A stretch of DNA of 49,908 nt from an uncultured Bacteroidia bacterium (GTDB taxonomy: Bacteria > Bacteroidota > Bacteroidia > J057 > CALAJH01). Positions within the stretch are counted from its first letter, which is position 1; every line of letters begins with the position of its first letter. The stretch lies in assembly GCA_937922655.1 (NCBI GenBank), contig CALAJH010000031.1, forward strand, positions 1 through 49,908, written 5' to 3'. Below the pieces are notes generated by a model that saw nothing but the letters and a program-made list of their open reading frames with translations, ran no database searches and was not told where the DNA came from. Made by a program: the position numbers and the translations under genes. Below are positions 24,799 through 32,700 of this stretch, piece after piece.

Positions 24799-25404
24799 TC
24801 ATCGTGGTTGTCGTTTTTCAATGAAAGTCGATTTCGGACGATAAGTTGGATTTTCTTGTATTTTTATCATGATTCTACGAATTTTCTCCAAATCCCATGA
24901 ACAATCGCGTTGTACGAATATCACTTTGTTCTTGCACAAAAAAACCAGCCGTCCGGGTTGTTCTCCCGTATTGGCCAAAGGCGCTTTTCCGGGGGGCAAA
25001 AGGGTGAAGTCGCTTTCGTAACGAAATTTGAGGTCCATGAGGTTGCATCGGTAAGTGCAAAGCGGACGGTTGATGCGATATACGTCCATTTCAACGTAAT
25101 TGTAATACAATAGCCCATCCGGAATACGGTGCAAGGTATAATATATGCGAATTTCTTTAAGGTGGTCGGCGCTTTTCCAAGCGTTTTCCGCCGCCAAAAG
25201 CACGGGATACAGGGCAAAGGCGGCAATGGGAACGAACATAAATCCTGCGACGGCGTCCGCCGCCACCACCTTCACCAACAATACCGTTCCCAGCGCCACG
25301 GCAACCAGCGCCAGCGTCGAGTACGGTCCGGGCCGGAATCGCATCGCGCGGCGTTGAAACGGCACGTACTTGGGGCGCATTTTCAACGTGAAATAAGGCT
25401 GCAT
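24799..25404 (-). CDS. Small membrane protein, unknown function
   Basis: A 201-residue protein, not recognised. After a basic N-terminus (MRPKYVPFQRRAMRFRPG) come two hydrophobic helices, STLALVAVALGTVLLVKVV (~29-47) and AVAGFMFVPIAAFALYPVLLA (~51-71). The remaining ~125 residues form a soluble domain rich in aromatic and basic residues (IRIYYTLHRIPDGLLYYNYVEMDVYR, RLVFLCKNKVIFVQRDC), resembling a PH-like domain after a membrane hairpin, but this is only an impression. Start ATG 25404; ATG 25380 is an alternative. Same strand as the dockerin-like gene, 81 bp upstream of it. Confidence 0.65.
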   Translation of the reverse strand: MQPYFTLKMRPKYVPFQRRAMRFRPGPYSTLALVAVALGTVLLVKVVAADAVAGFMFVPIAAFALYPVLLAAENAWKSADHLKEIRIYYTLHRIPDGLLYYNYVEMDVYRINRPLCTYRCNLMDLKFRYESDFTLLPPGKAPLANTGEQPGRLVFLCKNKVIFVQRDCSWDLEKIRRIMIKIQENPTYRPKSTFIEKRQPR

Positions 25405-25584
25405 AACACCTTATTAACGTAATTTATCCCCGTTTTATTCTCATACCCCGCTAAATTATTGACCAAATGATTTTTTGGATAAAAAGAATAACAAAACATC
25501 TTCGTTTTTCGCCGTACGAAAGCGGTTTGGGAATAGAACGGAAAACGGAGGATTCGCTTTTCAAAAAAACGATTAAATTTGCGT

Positions 25585-26586
25585 ATGCAAACGACGCTGG
25601 GCATCGAACGACGCATGATGACGCTCGACCGGTTCATCGACGAACAGGAACGGGGTTTTGAGCTGGCGACGGGGGAGTTTTCCCAAATCCTTCGCGACAT
25701 AGTTTTGGCGGCCAAGGTCATACATCGGGAAATCAACCGTGCGGGATTGACGGACATTCTCGGCGCCGCCGGCGGCGCCAACGTCCATGCCGAACAAGTA
25801 CAGAAACTCGACCTTTACGCCAACGAACTCTTTAAACAATCGCTGGAAACGGGAGGGTTGGTGGCGGCTTTGGTCTCGGAAGAGGAGCAGGAACCTACGG
25901 TCGTCAATCCGTCGGGAAGATACGTTGTGGTTTTCGACCCTTTGGACGGCTCGTCAAATATTGACGTAAACGTACCGGTGGGTTCGATATTCGCGGTTTA
26001 TCGTAAGTTGGGCTCGCGTTTCGGCCCCGACGATTATTTGCGCAAGGGTTCGGAGCAGTTGGCGGCGGGCTACGTGGTTTACGGGAGTTCGACGATATTG
26101 GTCTACTCGACGGGCAACGGCGTCAACGGCTTTACGCTCGACTCGTCGATAGGCGAATTTGTTTTGTCCCACCCAAACATTAAAATTCCGGCGGTTTCAG
26201 CCTATTATTCGTTTAACGACGCGGAATTGCATCGGTTTTCGTCGCGATTGCAGGCGTACATTCACGATTTGCGTTCACGGGCGGCGACGGGGGAGTCGCC
26301 GATAAAACCGCGTTACGTTGGGTCTTTGGTTTCGGATTTTCACCGCAATCTGATGAAAGGCGGGATATTTATGTATCCCGGCACGTCCAAAAAGCCCGAA
26401 GGCAAGTTGCGTCTGCTTTACGAGTGCGCGCCGATGGCGTTCATCGTCGAACAGGCGGGCGGCGTGGCCACCGACGGCGTTCAACGATTGTTGGACGTTC
26501 GGGCCGACCACGCCCACAAACGTATTCCGTTTTTTGCCGGTTCGCCCGACGAAATGGCCATTGTCGAACGTTTTTTAAAGGCCTGA
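25585..26586 (+). CDS. fbp: Fructose-1,6-bisphosphatase class I
   Basis: A 333-residue class I FBPase. Seen: 'TLDRFIDEQERGFELATGEFSQILRDI' near the N-terminus, 'LVSEEEQEP' (~92-100; metal-binding Glu), 'VVFDPLDGSSNIDVNVPVGSIF' (~116-137; the metal-binding DPLDGSSN signature), 'GSLVSDFHRNLMKGGIFMYPG' (~250-270) and 'LRLLYECAPMAFIVEQAGG' (~277-295). It hydrolyses fructose-1,6-bisphosphate to fructose-6-phosphate, committing to gluconeogenesis. Start ATG 25585 (MQTTLGIERRMMTLD). A TAAATTTG at 25574-25581 matches the -7 consensus but has no -33 partner; if used, translation would have to begin at ATG 25615 or 25618 (MTLDRFI), which also fits FBPase N-termini. Confidence 0.95.
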   Translation: MQTTLGIERRMMTLDRFIDEQERGFELATGEFSQILRDIVLAAKVIHREINRAGLTDILGAAGGANVHAEQVQKLDLYANELFKQSLETGGLVAALVSEEEQEPTVVNPSGRYVVVFDPLDGSSNIDVNVPVGSIFAVYRKLGSRFGPDDYLRKGSEQLAAGYVVYGSSTILVYSTGNGVNGFTLDSSIGEFVLSHPNIKIPAVSAYYSFNDAELHRFSSRLQAYIHDLRSRAATGESPIKPRYVGSLVSDFHRNLMKGGIFMYPGTSKKPEGKLRLLYECAPMAFIVEQAGGVATDGVQRLLDVRADHAHKRIPFFAGSPDEMAIVERFLKA

Positions 26587-26588
26587 TT

Positions 26589-27413
26589 TTGTCAAAGTCT
26601 GAGAAAAAAAGGAAGGCGTCGCCGTCGGTCAGGCCGCCGAAGCGTCCGACGGCTTCGGAAACGGACGTGTCGCCCGTAGAAAAAATCGTCGTGCAAAATG
26701 AAGACCGTCGTGCGAAAGTCAAAACGTCGAAAAACGTTTCCGAGGAAAACATCGTCAATCCGACGGTGATGAATTTTTTGGGGTGGGGTGGGGGAATGTT
26801 CTTTTTTATTTACGCGGGTTTGACGGCGTTCGTGGCTTACGGTTCGCGTAGCATAACGGACGGTTTGGCGGCGTTGATTTACGCGGTTTGCGGCTTTTTG
26901 CTTTTTCCCCCCGGGCGCAAGACGCTCGAAAAAGCGACGGGCAAACCGTGGAGTCAAAAAAAACTTCTTAGGGCGTATTTTCTTTTGGCCTCTATGGGTT
27001 TTGTCTTGACGTTTATATCCATGAAAACGAACGCCCCCGAAAACGCGGTTTCCGTATCGCCGGCCGAAGTTACGCCCGCCTATCTGGCTCCCGCCAAACA
27101 GGATTTTTATTGGGGCTACATCGGTACGGACGGCCTGTTCAAAATCAAACCCGCCTATGATACCGCGACGGCGTTTTGTATGGGCCGCGCCCGCGTTCAA
27201 TCCAACGGCAAATGGAAGGTTATCGACCCCGCCGGCGCCGTCGTGAGCACGACCGTTGAAACCTCGGAGTGCGGCGACGCTTTCGAACACCGGTTGTACC
27301 GTCCCGCCTTCGATTCGCTGACCGGCAAGTACGGCTTTCTTGACACGAGCGGAACGTGGGTCGTGCCGCCGCAATTCGACCGCGTGGGCAATTTTCAATC
27401 GATTCAACGTTAA
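26589..27413 (+). CDS. Membrane protein with C-terminal WG repeats
   Basis: A ~274-residue protein. N-terminal ~70 residues are basic and disordered (KSEKKRKASPSVRPPKRPTA). Hydrophobic helices follow: MFFFIYAGLTAFVAYG (~75-90), ITDGLAALIYAVCGFLLF (~93-110) and RAYFLLASMGFVLTFISM (~130-147). The C-terminal ~110 residues hold two to three WG repeats (FYWGYIGTDGLFKIKPAYD, GKWKVIDPAGAVV, GKYGFLDTSGTWVVPPQFD). Start is uncertain: TTG 26589, two bases after the fbp stop, is the most economical choice and there is no ATG nearby. It overlaps nothing and is followed one base later by hisS. Related in repeat type to the protein at 3922. Confidence 0.75.
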   Translation: MSKSEKKRKASPSVRPPKRPTASETDVSPVEKIVVQNEDRRAKVKTSKNVSEENIVNPTVMNFLGWGGGMFFFIYAGLTAFVAYGSRSITDGLAALIYAVCGFLLFPPGRKTLEKATGKPWSQKKLLRAYFLLASMGFVLTFISMKTNAPENAVSVSPAEVTPAYLAPAKQDFYWGYIGTDGLFKIKPAYDTATAFCMGRARVQSNGKWKVIDPAGAVVSTTVETSECGDAFEHRLYRPAFDSLTGKYGFLDTSGTWVVPPQFDRVGNFQSIQR

Positions 27414-27414
27414 A

Positions 27415-28752
27415 ATGGCAAAGTTTTCCCCGCCGTCGGGAATGCGCGATTTCGACCCGCTTCAAACCCGGCGGCGCGAATATATTTTTTCCGTACTTAA
27501 AAACGTATTCGAAAAGTACGGTTACGAGCAAATCCAAACCCCTTCGATGGAATATTTGTCCGTTTTGACGGGCAAATACGGCGACGAAGGAGAAAGGTTG
27601 ATGTACAAAGTGCTCAATTCCGGGGATTATTTGGCCGGGGTGGAGGGTCCGTGGGAAAGCCGTTCGCTTACGCCGAAAATTTGTGAAAAAGCATTAAGGT
27701 ACGATTTGACGGTGCCGTTTGCGCGTTACGTGGCAAACAAACGCAACGAGTTGGCTTTACCGTTCAAACGTTATCAAATTCAACCCGTTTGGCGGGCCGA
27801 CCGTCCGCAAAAAGGGCGTTACCGCGAATTTTATCAGTGCGACGTGGACGCGGTGGGGTCGCGTTCGTTACAGTTCGAGGCTGAATTTGTCTTGATTTAC
27901 GACGAGGCTTTGTCGCGTTTGGGATTTTTGGACTTCACCGTACACGTTAATCATCGCAAAATATTGACGGGAATTAGCCGGGTTGTCGGTGCGGAGCACA
28001 AATTGACGGATTTGTGTACGGCGATGGACAAGTTGGATAAAATCGGCGTTGACGGGGTCAAAAAGGAATTGAGTGAACGAGGAATTGAAAATTTTGAAAA
28101 AATTCTTCCGATTTTACACGGTATCGACGTCAATGAATTGAAAAATTGGGCCGACGGCGATGAGGCGGTGGAAGAGGGTTTGCAAGAACTGAACGAAATT
28201 TATTCGTACTTGCAAATAACGTCGCCGGGCCGTGCAAAATTAAAATTTACTCCTTCGTTGGCACGCGGGTTGAATTATTACACCGGGCCGATATTCGAGG
28301 TAACGATAAACGGCGGCGGTGTCGGAAGCGTGGGGGGCGGCGGTCGTTACGACGATTTGACGGGCGCTTTCGGCTGGAAGGATTTGCCCGGCGTGGGTAT
28401 TTCTTTTGGCGCCGACCGCATTTACGACGCCATGGAGACCCTCGGGCTGTTCGAGAAACGAGATTTTTACGCTCCCCCGCTATTTTTCGTAAATTTTGGC
28501 GGTGAATGCGGAAAAAAAGCCTTTGGTATTGCCGGCGAATGTCGAAACGTCGGAATTTCGGCGGAAGTCTATCCCGACCCCGCGCACAAATTGGCCAAAC
28601 AATTCGCTTATGCCGACAAGCGCGGCATAAAAAAAGTGGCGATATTGGGTCCCGACGACTTGGCCGTGGGCAAAATCCAACTCAAAGACATGACGACGGG
28701 GGTGCAAGAAACCGTGGAAATTGCCAGCTTTATCGCAAAACTACGCGGCTAA
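27415..28752 (+). CDS. hisS: Histidyl-tRNA synthetase
   Basis: A 445-residue class II aminoacyl-tRNA synthetase. Seen: 'PPSGMRDFDPLQTRRREYIF' at the N-terminus (motif 1 region), 'YDLTVPFARYVA' (~98-109), motif 2 'RYQIQPVWRADRPQKGRYREFYQCDVD' in two conserved blocks (~118-144), the histidine-binding 'LARGLNYYTGPIFEV' (~280-294), and motif 3 'VGGGGRYDDL...PGVGISFGADR' (~308-336). The last ~95 residues form the anticodon-binding domain. It charges tRNA-His. Start ATG 27415, one base after the stop of the WG-repeat gene. Confidence 0.97.
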   Translation: MAKFSPPSGMRDFDPLQTRRREYIFSVLKNVFEKYGYEQIQTPSMEYLSVLTGKYGDEGERLMYKVLNSGDYLAGVEGPWESRSLTPKICEKALRYDLTVPFARYVANKRNELALPFKRYQIQPVWRADRPQKGRYREFYQCDVDAVGSRSLQFEAEFVLIYDEALSRLGFLDFTVHVNHRKILTGISRVVGAEHKLTDLCTAMDKLDKIGVDGVKKELSERGIENFEKILPILHGIDVNELKNWADGDEAVEEGLQELNEIYSYLQITSPGRAKLKFTPSLARGLNYYTGPIFEVTINGGGVGSVGGGGRYDDLTGAFGWKDLPGVGISFGADRIYDAMETLGLFEKRDFYAPPLFFVNFGGECGKKAFGIAGECRNVGISAEVYPDPAHKLAKQFAYADKRGIKKVAILGPDDLAVGKIQLKDMTTGVQETVEIASFIAKLRG

Positions 28753-28792
28753 GCGATAACGATGAAAAGCCAAGCAGGGTGTGGGGAATTTG

Positions 28793-28826
28793 TTTGCGCT
28801 TAAGCCGCGAATTTCGCTTATATTTG
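28793..28826 (+). promoter_or_regulatory. Promoter candidate for dapA and the long plus-strand run
   Basis: TTTG (28793-28796), a 22-bp spacer, TATATTTG (28819-28826), exact TAnnTTTG. The -7 element is 18 bp before the dapA ATG, implying a very short leader, as at ftsZ. Confidence 0.5.
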
Positions 28827-28844
28827 CATAATACATCGCAATAG

Positions 28845-29729
28845 ATGAAAATTGAGGGCGTCGGGGTGGCGATGGCCACTCCATTTACCCGAAGCGGCGA
28901 ATTGGATATATCCGGGCTGAGAAAGCTCACGGAAAAACTTTGCAACGAAACCGATTTTTTGGTTCCGTTGGGAACCACGGGAGAAACGCCAACGCTCGGC
29001 GCCGACGAATGCGACAAAGTTCTGGATGTGGTGTTCGACGTAAATTCGGGAAAATTGCCGGTTGTCGTGGGTTGTGGCGGCAACAATACCGCCGTCGTCG
29101 CGCAAAGAATGGTGTATTTGGAAAAAAAATACCGTCCTCAGGCTTTTCTTTCCGTAAGTCCTTATTACAACAAACCGAATCAATCGGGCATCGAACTTCA
29201 TTATCGAACGCTTGCGTTACAAGTGCAAACGCCGATATTGTTGTACGACGTTCCGGGGCGTACGGGCAGAGGATTGGCGCCCAAAACCGTGGCCCAACTT
29301 GCGGAATCGCTTCCGAATATTGTAGGATTGAAAGACGCATCGGGTTCGCTGGAACAGGCCAACGAACTTTGTCTTTTGACCGATACGTCGAAATTTCTGC
29401 TTGTTTCGGGAGACGACAAGTTCGCTTTTGCCCACCAAAAATTGGGTTATCGGGCGGTAATTTCCGTCGCCGCCAATGTAGTGGGACGGTATATGAAGAA
29501 GCTGTGGAACCTGTCAAAATCTTCCAATTTGTTTCAAGACCAACAACACGGTTACCGGGCGTTTGTCGAATTTTGCGATTTGATTTTTGAGCAGGGAAGT
29601 CCCGCCGGCATAAAATATGCCTTGAAAACGACGGGCGTTTGCGAGCCATTCGTTCGGCCGCCTTTGACGCAAATCTCCGATGATTTAGGTCGAAAAATTG
29701 AAGCTTCATTGAAAAAAATGGTTATTTAA
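28845..29729 (+). CDS. dapA: 4-hydroxy-tetrahydrodipicolinate synthase
   Basis: A 294-residue aldolase-type lyase. Seen: 'GVAMATPFT' (~7-15), 'PLGTTGETPTL' (~41-51) with the substrate-binding TT pair, 'SPYYNKPNQSG' (~106-116), 'LLYDVPGRTG' (~133-142) with the catalytic Tyr, and 'IVGLKDASGS' (~160-169) holding the Schiff-base Lys. It condenses pyruvate with aspartate semialdehyde in the lysine/diaminopimelate pathway, feeding peptidoglycan and lysine. The start is ATG 28845. The next gene follows after two bases, so dapA heads a likely polycistronic run. Confidence 0.95.
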   Translation: MKIEGVGVAMATPFTRSGELDISGLRKLTEKLCNETDFLVPLGTTGETPTLGADECDKVLDVVFDVNSGKLPVVVGCGGNNTAVVAQRMVYLEKKYRPQAFLSVSPYYNKPNQSGIELHYRTLALQVQTPILLYDVPGRTGRGLAPKTVAQLAESLPNIVGLKDASGSLEQANELCLLTDTSKFLLVSGDDKFAFAHQKLGYRAVISVAANVVGRYMKKLWNLSKSSNLFQDQQHGYRAFVEFCDLIFEQGSPAGIKYALKTTGVCEPFVRPPLTQISDDLGRKIEASLKKMVI

Positions 29730-29731
29730 GT

Positions 29732-32700
29732 ATGAAAATTCTTGGCGTCATAAAGTATGCTTTGCTCGCGCTGACCTTGTCCTTTTCGCTCGGATGGACG
29801 GCGTATGTGTATTTTTGGGTCAAGGACGAATGGGCCAAAGATTTGGAGACAAAGTCCCAATTGCTTGCCAACATCGGCAATATTCAAATTATACATTCGT
29901 CGCTCAATTCCAACGTTACGGCGTTGAAACTCAATCCTATTGACGACAAATACAATGCGTCCGCGCTAATAAAAATCATCAAAACCAAGCTCGACGAACT
30001 GGAAAAGGAATCGAAGTTTTTAGCCGATAACGATGCAAAAAACGGCCAAGTTAAGGCCCTAAACGAGAGTGTTGCCGAATTGATATTCACGGTGAAGAAG
30101 CTGGCGTATGTATATGAAATAGCGGTGTTGAATCAAGTTTCGGAAACCCCCGACGAAAAAATCGTACGCGAACTTCAAGGGGCGAAAGCCGATTTAAATC
30201 TTGTGGGCTATTTGTACAGCGGATACGTTAATTTGGTGGAAACCAAATTAAACAAGTCCCTAAGCGACGCGATAACGGTGATAAAAGACAATAAAGATTC
30301 CGAGAAAAAATCCGGCCGGCTTTTATGGCTTACGTTGGGTTCCCTGTTTAGTTTTTTGGCGGCGGGGGGGATGTTTGTTTACCTAATTTCGAGCAAAAAC
30401 AAATCCATTCGCAAGGATGTTAAGACGATCGAAACTTCATTGGAAAACATACTGAGAGGGAATTTTAACGAAAAAATTGGCGACGTTTCCGATGAGTTTT
30501 TACCGCTTAAATACACCCTTGTTGAAATTAACGAAAGTTTGGGGGGCGTGTTCAAATTCATCTCCAAATTGGGTGACGGACGTTGGGAAGAAATAAAAAT
30601 CGATGAACACGAGGATGCAATTACCTATCAATTGATTCAGGTAAAGAATCGTTTGCTGGAAGCGTCGAACGAGGAAAGAATAAGAAACTGGATGGTTGCC
30701 GGGGTTGCACAGTTTAGTGATTTGATAAAAGTTTCCGACAACGTTCAAAAACTATGCGATTCATTGATTTCATCGCTTTCCAAATATATCGAGGCTAATT
30801 TGGGGGCGTTTTACGTTGGCAATTTTGAAGAATTGAGCAATGACGAACGGCATCCCACTCAATATTCCATGATTAGCAGCTACGCCTACAACAAATCAAA
30901 ATACGGTTTGCGAACCTTTGGTTTAGGCGAGGGATTCGTGGGACAAGCGGCGGCGGAAAAGGAATTTATTTCCATTGTGGATTTGCCCGGAGAGTATATT
31001 ACTTTAACTTCGGGATTGGGTGAAGCCAAACCTAAAAGTTTGCTGGTCGTTCCTTTGGTTTATAACGACGTTGTATACGGCGTTTTGGAGTTTGCTTCGG
31101 TGGTGAATTTTAAAGAACATCAAATTGAGTTTGTCAATAAGTTTAGCGAAACGATAGCGATTGCATTGAACAATTTATATTCGCGTGCAAGGACGCTTAG
31201 TTTGTTAAACGAGGCGCAAAAATTGTCGTTGGAATTGCAAAGAAAACAAGCCGAATTGGTTGAAAAGTCCAATCGTTTGGAGGCAAACAACAAAGAACTT
31301 GTTGCCACCCAGTTGGAACTTACCGGTCAGTTGTCCGCACTCAACAATTCGGCCATTGTTTCCGAAACAGACCCGTTCGGAATAATTACTTTTGTCAATG
31401 ATACGTTCGTTCAAGTTTCCAAGTACGAAAGAAATAGGCTTTTAGGTGAAAATCATCGATTGCTTAAAACCGACGAATTTGGCATTGAATACTTCAAATT
31501 GTTGTGGGATACGATTTTGGCGGGCAAGGTATGGAGGGGCGAATTTAAAAACAAAACAAGGGACGGCGGAATTTACTGGGTGGACGCTACGATTACTCCG
31601 GTGTTGAGTTCCGAGGGAAAAATCGTTAAGTTTATCAGTGTACAGTTTGAAGTAACCATCAGAAAAATTCAAGACGACCAGATACGCATCGCACTCGACG
31701 AATCCATGGCAAAAGAGGAGGAGCTTCGACAAAATGCCGAAGAAATGGAAGCGGCGGCCGAAGAAATGCGTCGAACCCAAATCGAATTAACGGGTTTGAT
31801 TAATGCCATGCACAATTCCGCGATTGTTTCCGAATCCGATTTACAAGGAAGAATCATAAATATCAACGAGCAATTTGTAGCTTTGTCCCGCTATTCTCGT
31901 GAGGAACTTGTGGGTCAAAATCACCGGATTCTTAAGTCCGGGCATCAGCCCGACGACATGTTTGAGGCGCTTTGGGCGTCAATATCTTCGGGTAAGGTTT
32001 GGCGTGGCGAGCTGAAGAACCGAAGCAAAGACAACAATTTTTATTGGGTAACCACGACCATCACGCCGGTTTTGGATTCCACCAAGCGCCCAATAAAATA
32101 CATTTCGGTTGCATTTGATATTACCGCGCAAAAAAATCAAGAGGAGCAGATACGTGCCGCGCTTGAAATCTCTCAAGCGCAGGAGCAGGAGTTAAGACAA
32201 AACGCGGAAGAACTTCAACAAGCCCATGAGGAAATGCGTAAAACTCAAATAGAGTTGCGTGGACAAATTGGGGCTTTGAACAACGCGGGCATTGTTTCCG
32301 AAACCGACCTCAAAGGGAATATTACATTTGTTAATGAAGCGTTTATCGCTATTTCCGGGTATAGCCGGGAAGAATTGATAGGTAAAAATCATCGCTTGCT
32401 TAAATCGGCGGAACACAACGATGATTTTTATCTCAACTTTTGGGAAACGATAAGAAATGGAAGAATATGGAGCGGTATATTTATTAATGTGAACAAGTCC
32501 GGTTCCATATTTTACGTCAAGTCCACCGTTACTCCCGTATTGGGTTTTGACGGGAAACCGGTAAAATATATTGGAGTAAGTTTTGACATTAGTTCGCAAA
32601 TTGAACAAGAAAGAAGAATAGAAGAAGCTCTGATTAAGTCTCTTAAGCAAGAAGAAACGTTGCGAGAACAACAGGTTCTAATGCAAGAAACGCAACTTGA

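Noticed and set aside
25574-25581. TAAATTTG as the fbp promoter
   Set aside because: No TTTG at the proper distance upstream and it would place the transcript start at or after the chosen ATG; kept only as a note on the fbp start.
26424-26588. Upstream extension of the membrane WG-repeat gene
   Set aside because: This stretch is fully occupied by the conserved fbp C-terminus in another frame; TTG 26589 is the economical start.
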